The notes beneath the pieces are model-generated. The model saw only the letters and a list, made by a program, of their open reading frames with translations, had not been told where the DNA came from and did no database searches. The position numbers were made by a program, and so were the translations under genes. From positions 270,961 through 334,960 of the forward strand of contig UESW01004234.1 in assembly GCA_900491605.1 (NCBI GenBank): a stretch of DNA of 64,000 bases. The letters are read 5' to 3'. This DNA is from Calamus simplicifolius (Eukaryota; Streptophyta; Magnoliopsida; Arecales; Arecaceae). Position 1 is the stretch's first letter, and the number at the start of each line of letters is the position of its first letter. This document shows, piece after piece, positions 11,277-22,900 of the stretch.

Positions 11277-11644
11277 ATCAGTGTTCCTGGCCGAGAGCAC
11301 ATCCTTTGGGAGACTTAAAATTTCAGCAGAAATCACCCCAACCCCCCTGCGGAAACACATTTCAGTCTGAATTTTTTTGTGCATTTGCCTGAGTGCTAAA
11401 TGCAAAATAGAAAGAAATCAATTGGTAAAAGTCAATCAAAACTCGACCGAAACTCAATCGAACTCGACCGAAACTCAATCGAAACTCACGTCATCAAATG
11501 CTAATCATGACAAAAAGAAAATGCATCCATAAATTTTGATCATAGGCACAAGTACGTCATTAATGCAGCAATATATAGTCTTGTTCCTGAGACAAGTACA
11601 TCATAGGCACAAGAATGACCATTTTACTTAAAGAGTACATAAAT

Positions 11645-14228
11645 TTACGATCCTGAAGGTCCACCAGTTACATTATGACAACGGCGTCTGGAATGACCCG
11701 TTTGCTTGCAAATAGAACATCGAGTTGTTCTTCTAGGCTGAACCTCATCCATCTCGTTATGGATCCGAGTTGACTTTGGCTTTCTTCTTTTCTTCGGCCT
11801 AAGACGATCCCGATCAGGTAAGCACGTGATCGGTGTTTGCAACCAGTAGTCTTCATGTGGTACCGGGTTGAACTCCCCACCCAGGCAGTAATGTAGGAGC
11901 GAATACTATATACTTCATCAACAAAAGCCGCTGAGTCCATGCCAATCTCCTGGCACACTGCTAACACATGTGTACATGGATATTTATATATTGTCCACTT
12001 CCCACATGAACAATTACGGTCACTAAGAGAAACAGTCTGAACGTTGCCTCCACCCCGAGAGCTTCACTGAACCTCCTTGTCACGACTTCATAAGTAGCTC
12101 TTTGCATGTTGTATCTAGTTACTCTGTGCTCATTAGCTTTGGCCTGACCTTCAGCAACCTTAATCGAAATATGAGGAGTGAAAAGGTTGTTAGGGTTCTC
12201 CTGTACATACCTTAAGGCTTCTGCGTGTCTCGTGTTAAAGTATTTAACGAGACGACGAAATCATCTGAACACACGCAGTAATTGGCACATTTCTAGCTCC
12301 CCTCAACACGCAATTAAAAACCTCCGAGAGATTGGTTGTCAATGTTCCGTAGCGAAAGCCCCCATCATGTACCAATGTCCACTTCTCCGGCTCCAACTCC
12401 GATAGCCAAGTCCAAGCTTCTGCATTGACTGTTTTAATCCTTTCCATCAGAAAGTTAAACTTCCGAAGCTGATGTTCGCTCCTGCTTTCCATAATGCTCT
12501 TTTCAACTGAACATTTGAGAATCTCGAGTTAAAATTACTGCAAACATGTCTCAAACAATATCAATGATAAGCTCTTGGTGGAGCCCATCCAATTTCATTA
12601 TCAGTATGGCACTTAGTATACAAGGATGTCGGTCAGATATAAGACAAATGTCATTTCTATCTTTCACAACATGCCTCCTAAGCCTCAGCAAAAACCAGCT
12701 CCAGCTAGCTGTACACTCTTCATCCATAATTGCATAGGCCAGTGGAAATATCCTATTATCAGCATCAGTGCCTGTCGCAATCAGCATCTTCCCCTGGTAC
12801 TTTCCATAAAGATGTGTTCCATCAATAGAAATCACCGGGCGACAATACCGAAACCCCTCAACAGATGGTTAAAATGCCCAGAATACATAATTCAGGACCC
12901 GTTCAGAAGAACTTGCTTCACTGTAGAAATCCCAACATACAACTGTTCCAGGGTTAGCATTCTGCAGTGCAAGCATGTATCTAGGAAGCTTTGCATATGA
13001 CGGTTCCCATTCACCAAATATATCAATCAATGCCGTATGCTTTCCACACCATGCTTTGGAATATGACACTGTATAGTGAAATTGTTCTGCAATGGTTGCT
13101 ATAATAGCTTCAATATTCACACTTGAATCTTTCTCCACAATGTGTCGAACAGCATGGCTAATAACTCGAGAAGTAATATGTTTGTTATCCCGAGTTAAAT
13201 TACTGAATAAACAAGAGTGCGGCCCTTCATACCTTGTGATCTCAAAAAATCCATGCTTCTTCAACTTGGTAGCACGCAACCTCCACGGACACCATTGGGC
13301 AGTACTTGAAGAGGCACATCTCACAGACCAGAATAGTTTTTTTCGACTCCACCACATTATATGTGCGATGCTTCTTGATGTGATACATTTCACATGCTCT
13401 CTTCAGTTCATCTTTAGTATTAAAAATAATCCTTTAGCAAACTCAGTCATTGATGGATCCCAAAATTGAGAATTTAAGGGTAACTCTCTCGGAGTACTAA
13501 CACATCCACCATCATGCAAATTCAACTTATCATAAAATTCTGGTACTTGTTCATATGCAAAGGCTTGGTGATCATGTACCTGAGTTGGAATATATTCTGG
13601 ATGACTATATGCAGGAATGGAACTAAAGCCAGTCTCATGAACTATATCATCTCCATATGACTCTTCATCTTCATTTGACTCTTCATCTGAGTTATCATGT
13701 TCAGGCCAATAGTCATCATCTGCACTCTGTTGACTCCATTCCCCGACTATCAATATTACATGATTGTTTACCACATCATCACTCTGCACTGCTGGCATAA
13801 ATCCCTCAATCATTGGAAAATCCATGGAGTCCTAAATGTTCCTGCTGGGCTATAGGAGAACTGTTACAAACATTCTCTATATGACCAACACTATATGGCT
13901 CTGGAACATCATCCTTTAAAACATAGACTTCAATACACCGATATTCTGGAAACTTCGAGGAAAATGTCAACATGCTCCACATCGTCGTCGTCCTCAATTG
14001 GAAGAAGCACATATTTTTGATGCAATGTTGGAGATCTCCACATCAATCTGATGATATATCTCTGTACTGGAATTGTTAGAACTGTATGTACCTGATCAAC
14101 TAACTCAGCAAAGCGTGTTCTCGTGCTCAATTTCAAACATTTTCGTGGAGGTTGATTATAATGTATCCCTTCTTGGCCGCCATGTTCAATTGATCCATCA
14201 TAATATAGCAGAACACGTACAATTTCAT
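11645..14228 (-). pseudogene. MuDR-family (MULE) transposase, decayed
   Basis: Reading leftward from an acceptor at about 14229: an N-terminal segment EIVRVLLYYDGSIEHG; an acidic linker rich in D/E/Y (13500-13800); a DNA-binding region with HITSRVISHAVRHIVE and YSKAWCGKHTALIDIFGEWEPSYAKLPRYM (about 12990-13230); the DDE core with MISIDGTHLYGKYQGKMLIA (first D, about 12776-12835) and ICLISDRHPCIL (second D, about 12630); NLSEVFNCVLRGARNVPIT (about 12280-12340); a SWIM finger CSCGKWTIYKYPCTH (about 11962-12012); and a CCHC knuckle CSICKQTGHSRRRC (11678-11722). It ends at 11645. At least four frameshifts separate these blocks. The protein would have been the nuclear cut-and-paste enzyme acting on the TIRs. 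The start codon is not clear in the current sequence. Confidence 0.9.
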
Positions 14229-14254
14229 CTGAAAAAAGGTGATCAAAATTTATC

Positions 14255-14900
14255 TAGCCTCTTGTATATACGCCTATAAATGTAATCTAATTCTTGCCAA
14301 ACCAAGAAATGACGGTGCCATCAAAAGAAAAAATTTACATGTCCAAATATTGTTCTATAATCATCTATATGATCAATAAAATCAGCATCTGAATAACTAG
14401 TTGCATTTACTTCATTAGCCTAGCACATTAAACGAATATGATGCAAAGATATTTAGAGCATGGGATTTGTGGTTATAAAAAAAAAAATTAAACACTCACT
14501 GCAGTAATTGACCGGGAGGCGAGGGCGTGAGAGGAAGAGGAGGAAGAAGTGGAACTTGGAAAGAGAGGAATAAGGGGGTGCCGCCGAGCAGGAGATCGAA
14601 AAAAAGACCGATCGGACGCCTGGAAGAAGAAGAAGAAGAAGAGAATCGGCTCTCGGGCTTAAAAACCTGAAAAAAATGCCACATGGTGTGGACTTCAAGG
14701 TAAGTGAAATCGCCACACCATGTGGCGATTTCTGCTCGGTCCCTGTTAGCACCCCAGCTGACGGGCCGAGCTCGGGGGGCTGAAATGGCACCGAAAAAAT
14801 GAAATGACGTTTTTTCTTTAACACCTCCTCTGCAAAATCTTTGGATCCCACCCTTAGCTTTAAAACGGTGCAAAAAGGCACCGGTTTAAAAAATAATTCG
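14255..14900 (-). repeat. Right long terminal inverted repeat of the MULE
   Basis: Inverted counterpart of the left arm (blocks listed there). One full palindrome lies at 14706-14732 (GAAATCGCCAC, ACCAT, GTGGCGATTTC) and a half-module near 14677-14692. The inner edge contains a T-rich acceptor (TTTTTTCAG, minus strand) directly before the transposase reading. It probably supplies promoter, leader and first intron of the transposase gene. Confidence 0.8.
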
Positions 14901-14911
14901 ATGATGTTTTT
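14901..14911. repeat. Right target-site duplication of the MULE
   Basis: ATGATGTTTTT, identical to 6995-7005. Confidence 0.9.
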
Positions 14912-16137
14912 GTCTTCTTGACATCAGTTGTATTTTTGTATCCTTTCAATCTCCAGAAAAAAAAAAAAATGGAGTTGGGAGCAGAGAGGACTGTCCATTG
15001 AGATTAATGTACTGTTTTTTTTTTTCATTTTTATTTTTTGAATCCAGAAGCCTCATTTATCTCTTGTTGCTTTCCCCCTTCACATGGCTCTCTTTTCCCT
15101 CTTTTCCCCTGCATCCCGGCGTTAGAGACAGATGTCAAAAGGACTCCCACAGCAGAGAGACTTTGGATGCTAAGCAATTAAGCATTCATGAGGACACTTG
15201 TAAGAGTAGGTATAAGTTGTGAGGATTGTAAAAGCAATGGAGCCAATCAGCACAACTCATGAAGTAGAGCCTGACCCAAATCTCCCAATACCCCAGTGCT
15301 GCCACTTGGAATCATCAACTCAACGAGGTGCACTAAGAGTCAGGATAGGAGGTGCCAAGGGTCATAGATTTTGTGTTCTAATGGGACCAAGTCAAAGAAA
15401 TGCCATTCAACAAGATGGAGATGGCAATACCTGGAAGAAAAAACAAAGCTTCAAGGGAAAAAATAAAAAAGAAAATCTTTGTTAAAGAATGATGCAAAAT
15501 CTTTGTCTAAGAATGATGCATGACCTTCCCACTTCCCATCAGATTCACTAAATCAACACAGGCCTTCCTATTTCAAATCAAGTTCAACCAAATTAACCAG
15601 CTGATAAGAATTAGATTGGAACATATCCCACCCCCTCCCAAAAATTTTGAACCTCAAGATGCACATCTGCAAGATACGTAAAAAAAAAAAAAAAGCATAA
15701 CACTGATATACAATAGGTTTAGTTGATATGCTACAACACAAACCAGCTAAGTTTAAATTACACACATACTCGTCCCCATTGCATAACAACTCAGCATGTG
15801 TCATCCCAGGCCATGATCTGTTATGCAATAGCCACTCAATAATCTTCTACCAAGAGACTACAAATGTACATAGCCTTCCATGATCTGGGTTCAAAAGAGT
15901 GATGATATCATGTCCGCCTTCACTTGCAGTGGAACCATTTCGAACAGATCAAAACAAGATTCTATCTCCCAGACTTTTGGGAATGCATGCCTGCTATTCC
16001 AATTTAAGTAGCATATTAAAGCTTAAAGCATAGGTTGTACCAGTAAGAGCATGCAATTTACAGCTGCACCCAATATCCATTATCTGATTTGAATAGAGAG
16101 CCATGACATCCAGTCAGAAACCCCCCACCTCCACTCA
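14912..16137. other. Intergenic DNA and 3' UTR side of the ITN1-like gene
   Basis: Short A and T runs (about 14957-14969, 15007-15017, 15679-15693) and no supported gene. A frame at 15568-15828 (minus) has no recognisable domain. The final few hundred bases are probably the 3' UTR of the minus-strand gene that ends at 16138. Confidence 0.5.
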
Positions 16138-16971
16138 TCAAATGGCATAAATTGGATTAATATCAGAGTCTGATATGTCAGAATTGGGATGCCATGAGTT
16201 CGAGACACTTCTCCTTGATGACTTCTGCCTCTTCCTGATCCTTCTGATGCGCTTTGATTTCAACACATAATAAGTCATGGCCCCAAGAACCCCGGCCATT
16301 ATCATTCCTCCTATCAATGTAACAAGTATTGCAGCCCATAGGACATGGCGACCGACTACAATATAGGCGGCAGCAATGAAAGCAACTGTGGTGCACACTG
16401 AAGCCAACCACATCAATTTGTTAATCACCCCCACAACCCTCCTCTCAGACTTTGTTTCCCCTCTTACAAGAGTTATCTGCACCACCACCACAGCCAATGA
16501 TGTAAACAGAGCTATAGCGTTAAAGATGAAAAATACCTTGAAGGAAGGAGCGTGAACAGCTACTGCAAGCCCATCATTTCCATTTCCACCTGGCACAGTG
16601 AAGATAGCTGCAAATGCCACCGTGGCAAAGAGCACAGCGACCACTGTTACAGAATTTGTGGCATTATTTATACCCTCCCTATGTAGTTTTCTGAGCTCCT
16701 TAGCTATCCCATCCACATTTTTATTTGTTTTTCTAGTTTGCTCCAGTTGCGTGTGGACATCTTTCTTGATTTCTGTAACAGTCTTCCGAAGCTCATCTCT
16801 AGGCTGATTTAATTCATTGGCTCTGACTGCACCAAAGCGAGATAAACATGCTGTAATCTCTACAGACTCTTCAGAGAGAGGAAGCCCTTCTGCAATATCA
16901 AAGGCAGTCTTATGGTCCCTTGTCAATGCATTCACGTGTGTGTCCGGTAGGCTTAACAGAACACGTACTAT
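16138..16971 (-). CDS. ITN1: ITN1-like gene, last coding exon (PGG domain, four TM spans)
   Basis: 277 codons plus stop. It opens directly after a TTTCTTTGCAG acceptor with IVRVLLSLPDTHVNALT, in phase 0 with exon 2. It holds the last ankyrin repeat, the coiled linker, the whole PGG domain and the cytosolic tail ending NPIYAI. Confidence 0.93.
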   Translation of the reverse strand: MVRVLLSLPDTHVNALTRDHKTAFDIAEGLPLSEESVEITACLSRFGAVRANELNQPRDELRKTVTEIKKDVHTQLEQTRKTNKNVDGIAKELRKLHREGINNATNSVTVVAVLFATVAFAAIFTVPGGNGNDGLAVAVHAPSFKVFFIFNAIALFTSLAVVVVQITLVRGETKSERRVVGVINKLMWLASVCTTVAFIAAAYIVVGRHVLWAAILVTLIGGMIMAGVLGAMTYYVLKSKRIRRIRKRQKSSRRSVSNSWHPNSDISDSDINPIYAI

Positions 16972-19900
16972 CTGCAAAGAAATGAGAAAGATAAGCTTTA
17001 TGACAACATAAATTTCAGTTGAAACTACTAGATCCTCCCATGGGACAGCAGAAACACTTTACATATACAACAAAAAAGATGGAGAAAATGGGGAAAAATG
17101 ACCACAAATGAGAAGAAGAACACAATGCTCAGAAGCTTTTGTTTCATAACAGAAAGTGCAAACTAGTAACAAGAAGAATCCTAATGCACTTTGTTCAATT
17201 TTTTTTTTAAAAATACTCCAGTGCTATAATAGCTTAATAATCATTCAAATGATAAGAAAGTTTCCATAAGAGAAAAACATAAAAACCTGAAGTTTCAACA
17301 ACCCTCAATGAGCCTTGTTCCTTCGCTGGGTCAGCCCCACAAATCAAGGTATTATCCTTCCAAGTTTGAAAATGTTTTTAAGGCAGGATGTTAATTCAGC
17401 ATTGGTACTGGACCACCCTAAACGGGTCTGGAAGACTAGAACACCTAGTCAATCCATCCATGGACAAAAAAAGTGCCTCGCATAAAACTGCCAGGAACTA
17501 AATGACAAATACAGAAGCCTTTGTAGACTAGAAAAGAGCCTAGAAAGAGGGAAAAACAAGGATCGATATTATAAGGGACACACTCATCTTCATGGCACAA
17601 ATGATGAATCAAAGGGCCAACTGGTAACATGTTTTGAATAAAAAGGCTGAAGTTTCAAAATGTTCCAGATTTGGAGACAAATTTTCGACATGTTTTTAAC
17701 CTGTAGCAAGTTGTTCGTTTTTGCTTTTCTTTTTTTTTTTTTTTTCTTTCTTCAAAACTGAGGACTATTTATCCAGATATTCATAAATACCTATTACAAT
17801 ATCTCCAATTTGCCAAGCTAGCTTCGTAGATATGGAAACTCACCAATGCTTTGTCTATGTGTGGTTAAATTGAAGATAATACTTTGATACATTTGAAAAA
17901 GAACTCGTGCAAATCAGCTGATGGCTTCATTAATAAAAGGGTAGAGGAAGTCATGGAAACAACTCCATTATCCCCTTGACCCGTACAAATTTTACTGTCA
18001 TTTAGTTTTCAAAAAGGATTGCTTGATTATAAATTTTAAAATACCACAGTATTGAAAGGCAATGAGAACACACATACATACGATATCTTTAGAAAATGCA
18101 TATGCAGCACCAAGTCAAATTGAAGTGTGAGAACTACTTAAGAGGGCTGGGCAACACCTAAAATAGGTCGGACATCATCCACAAGTCTCAGCCTGAAGCC
18201 AAAGCTTCAAAAAACAAACCAAAATGACCAAGACACAGAGGTATGAGAAAAGTTTTAAAGACAATTGTTGATTGGTAAAGAGGATTCATGTCATCAACCC
18301 TGAAGAAGAACAGCAAAATTTGTTTAGCGGACAAGTATAGTGCATGGTATTATAATGTATTCTATTGCATTATAGTACCAATATTCATATGGAAGCTCCA
18401 GTTAAGGAAAATATGGAAAATAAATTCATAAAACCCATAACCCATCCATTGGACTCTGAATCCTAGTTCCACCATATCAAACTAGCTCTGTATCCTATTT
18501 CTTTGTTCTCATCTCCTTTTCTCCATGTATTGTAATTATCTAATGCTAGTTACATAATTAGAATAATGTTTTTGTGCATTACTTAGTATAATCCCATAAA
18601 TTAATTTTCAGATTTATATTCATGAGAATAACAATGTAAAAACCCTTTAAAATGGTTTAAAGACTATGAGTAGCAAACAGGCAGCCAAGGGACCACCTAG
18701 AACCTAGGTGCTAGGCCAGTGATGAGAAGTCAAGGCAGACCAAAGATTACATGCTTAAAAAAAAAAGTAAGAAAAAAATAAAAGTAATTATAATCAAACT
18801 TATGAAACATAATGTATAAAATAGAATTTAGAAAATCAATAGGATGTATCAACTTGTAAAGCTCCAGTGCTAATTTATCTATCAATCTCATCCTCCATGT
18901 TCAAACTATGACTCAAAATGTTAAGACAGGCACCCACATGGCCCTTCTAGGCAGGCTGTTTTGATGGCCAAGGTTGCCATCATTTAAAACATTTAATTCA
19001 TATAACATGATTGTATATCTGCTGATGTATCATGATGAAATATCATCATAAAACCATGATATAAAACAATGAGTAGAAAAAATAACTAATGGGAATTGTA
19101 AACCTGTTATTTACAGTCTATGCACCTGAAATTAAGAATGTGGTATTGTTTTTCATCATTTGGAGCATGAAAACAAAAAAATAATGACAACATGAAGACC
19201 AAAATCTGATTCAATGAGGAAAAAAGAAGTTAAGCTGATTCGTTTGGAGCTTGACGATAATGATTTGGTTGTTCTAGGTTGATTTGGTGGTAGAGCTATA
19301 GAAATCCAATCTCCAAAACAGATTTACAAGGGTTAGATCTGATGCATAATTAATTTTATCGTAACCCAAAACCTGAAAACACTTAAGATCAAATATTTTC
19401 TGTATAGCAATGTCTTTACAACCAACGAGCTAAAAATTTGAGCCCCTCAAATGAAGAAGAGATGCAAAAGAAAAGGTAAAGTTGAGGAAGATTGAATATT
19501 ACCCCAATAGTTAATTTAGAACTTGCAAACTTAGATATTGTCTTTTAACCTCACCTCTTCTAATCTTCTATTCACTACTTAAAACCAGACGAAGGCTGTT
19601 TTCCTTCATTCACCTGCTTCTTGTGGATCTTACATGGCCAAAACACCTTTCGAACAACCCATGTATCCTCTGTTTCTCTTCTCGCTCTTTGTTCAACCCA
19701 TTCAGCTTTCTTTAGTTATGAGCCAGGGATCAAGATTTTAAATCCCGTGAGACGAAGCCATCCCGAGTTTTTCATAGAATAGGTTGCACTACCACCCTTC
19801 TCAATCCCAACACTTGGAATAGAGGATGTCCCAAGATGCGCTAATTGGGATGGTCCTGTCTTCGTACTTAGGACGGTAACCCATTCCAACGTCCCTCGGG

Positions 19901-22900
19901 ACATTCCATTGGAATTTGAAATCATGGTATGGACCAACCAATAAAGTGGTCAACTACATCTGCATGTATAGATTGGGCAAGCTAAAGCATAAGGATGTTG
20001 ATGTAGATGTAATAATAAGTATCTTAGAAGTAGACCTTGCACTCAACATTCTTATTTTATCTTATCCTCTATATGCAAAGCTGCCTATATGACTCGTTTA
20101 CAGTCCATAATCTGCTACCCTTTACCAACCATGACATCTTGGATAAAGATTTTAAATCCTGTAAGCATTTTGCTGCTAGCACTTTCTCAGAGTCACAGAT
20201 ATAGCTGTAAACAAGTCAAACTAGGCCTTTCTCATGCAAAAACATCTTGCAATATTCATGTTCCATTTTCAAATTGGATTTACTAAGACCACCCCCCCCA
20301 ACCCAAAAAAAAAAAGAAGAAAGCTTTTCAACATTAAGGTTTTTTATATTCCTTTCAACATCTTGCAACTTTATAACAGTAAAGCTATCAATTTCATCAC
20401 CAAAATGCAGGCATACATAGTTTTTCATAACTCTAAAGTAGCTTCCACTTGATAGGAAGTGACAACCATAACTTCTCAAAGTATTTCAGGTGTTGCTTTC
20501 TTTATACTGGATAGTTTCCTCTAAAATCATATGTCGATAGACAACAATTTTATTAAACACATATTTACATATAAATCAATGCAAACTATTATCCAATAAT
20601 TATCAAGTAACTGGTTCAAAGCTGGCCTTGTCCAAACCTGAACCAATAAGCTCATCAAGTTGTCTTGAGACATAACTTTAATTTTTCTTGTTTTAATGAT
20701 AGGGTTGGGTTATCAGGTTCTATGGTCCATCTAAGCCCAATTCATAGGCATCTGGCACATCACCAGCTCAATAGGTATAAGTGGGTGACACACCTGGATC
20801 TGACCCATACTTGACCCAAATGAGGCTTGACCATACCCAAAGTTGACTCATGGGTCTGGATGGGTCCCAAATCAAAATCATTCTCTAATCTAGTTGGATA
20901 TCGATCTCATATATTAGAATTGACCCAAGTACACCGAATTCAACATGACAAATTTTAGTTTAAAAATTCTGGTCTATAACATAAAGCTAAGATCCAATGT
21001 GAAAAGAGACACTACCAGTCTAGTCTCACCAAGTGATTAGTTAGATGTGCATACATTTCAAATCTAGGTCAAGGTGGAATTGGAACCAATGCAACCCACT
21101 TGCAGCCCTACAGATCGAATTCTCTTTGGTTTTTATACACATCCACAATGTTCTATCCCTGCTCAAGCCAATCAAATTCCATGCTAACCTTTGTTGGTAG
21201 TCCATTGGAAGAAATATTATCCTGAGTACTGTCTCCATCAGATACATACTCACCATGTCATCTCTATCAAGATGCATGCTTGGAATCCCCTTCAACTTAT
21301 CAATCACAACATCATTCCATCCTTTAATGGTCCAAAAAAAGGAGAGGGAGAAGGGGGGGGGGGGGGGTGGGGGAGGGGAAACAAAACTAGAAAGCTAATA
21401 AGAGAAACTTGTGGAATCTGTCTTGTTGAGTACTTCCAACTTTACCTCTTTTGCAATTGTAGAAGGATGACATGCATTACATGATATATTGGCATCTATG
21501 CATAATGTTACAGTGACCTGCAACAGGAAGGATTTCTCCAAATCTGAAGACAAGCAGTTCACTTCCTTGACCTTCAAAATCAATGTATTGTTGTCCACAG
21601 TGGCCAAAATCTCTTCTTTGCTCTCTATGCCTTCAACATGACCCATATTTGGCCCACGGACAACAATCAATCTTGTGTGCTGCCAAGCACATATCTACTC
21701 CTGGACTAGAAAATCAACATAATACTGTCCTAAAAATTGTGAAGGTTGATTTGGTGGCTTAGTTAACCTGTCGGTGATCTTGATGGCTTCACCTCTAAAA
21801 TTGATGATGAAGTATGCATAGCAGTCTTACTTAGTGGTTGCATCAGTTACAAACATATTACTTGTTCTTCATGAAATCAAAGTTTTCATCAAACAACAAT
21901 TGAAGATCTTTATGTATCTTCAACACGATTTGTTCCAAGTTTATTGGCTGTTCTATGTTTTCAGATATCCACATTTGACAAGCGTGCAAAAGCTACTGTT
22001 TATATGTATTTGTGTTAACATCTTAAACTTGGGGTTTTTTCAAGTGTGTTAAGATTTTGTTAAATGGCCTTAACCTAAGAGGTGCATTCAGTTGCAGTAT
22101 CTCTTGCGGATTATAGAAGAAACTTTCATACTTGCCAAATGATTGAATAAAACATGTACTCTTTATCATTGCATGGTATTTTGCATTAGAGACTTTTCCA
22201 TCATATAGTCAATAAAGGAGAGATTAGCATACATTTCAATATGCTACTCCTCTATGGTTGATGTTGGCAGAAGTGGAAGATGTTACATCCATCAACAGGA
22301 TGTGATCAAATAGATAAGCAACTCAAAAATTGTCACATCAATTATCATTATCTTCTAAAACCCAAATTACTTGTTGATTGCCAAAAAGAAATGTGAAAGA
22401 CAAGGGATTAAAAATGGTTGCAAAAGTACCAATCATCAAATAGAAATGGTTACTCTGGATATTGGATGTTGGGATCGAATATTATACTTCGGTGATACAA
22501 ACATTAATAAGATATTTGAAATGCCAGAGATAGGCATCAATAAGATTTACCGCTGCTCGCCTTTTCCTTGTTGCAACATGTAGGGCAGTGTTACCAAATT
22601 TGTCTGGCAGCATCACTATGGCTGGATCAGCATCCAGAAGTGCTTGAACAACATCAGAGTTTGTTCCTTTTACAGCCATGTGCAAAGCAGTCTGGCCTTT
22701 TTGTCAGTCCTTCTGGCTAGCTGTGGATCTTTATCTAGCAAGGCTCTTATAATTTCCACATGTCCTTGTCGGGCTGCAAAATGCAAAGCATTTTTCCCAT
22801 TGGCTTTAGTCAGCTCAACCAAACCAAGATCCTGAGCTAGTAACTGCTTGACCACTTCACTGTGACCCCTTGTTGCTGCAGATATGAGGGGAGTTGCATT

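Larger units (their letters stand above)
10440..11545. repeat. Central inverted repeat between the two MULE genes
   Basis: The left arm (about 10440-11150) and right arm (about 11165-11545) are imperfect inverted copies, matched in order. Shared words include GCATTTACTTTTTGTCATGA, the GAGTTTCGAT minisatellite, AATTGATTTCTTTCTATTT, GCAAATGCACAAAAAAATTC, GGTTGGGGTGATTTCTGCTG, AAAGGATGTGCTC and GGCCAGG, followed by the short palindromes at the apex. The left arm is longer because its minisatellite is expanded. It lies downstream of both convergent genes, so read-through transcripts from either side would fold back. Confidence 0.85.
7006..14900. mobile_element. Complete Mutator-like element (MULE), 7,895 bp, carrying a PMD gene and a transposase
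   Basis: Both ends are defined by an 11-bp TSD. Left terminus GGAGCCGTTTTTCAAACCGG; the reverse complement of the right terminus reads CGAATTATTTTTTAAACCGG. Inside lie a decayed plant mobile domain gene on the plus strand (8103-10390) and a decayed MuDR-family transposase on the minus strand (11645-14228). They converge on a second inverted repeat (10440-11545). Association of PMD genes with Mutator-type elements is known in plants. What stands out here is the symmetrical layout, with each gene fed by its own TIR. Both genes carry several frameshifts, so the copy is not autonomous now. Confidence 0.92.

Noticed and set aside
19716..19937. Minus-strand frame in ITN1 intron 2 resembling a small protein
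   Set aside because: Lies in a repeat-like block in an intron and matches no family I recognise.
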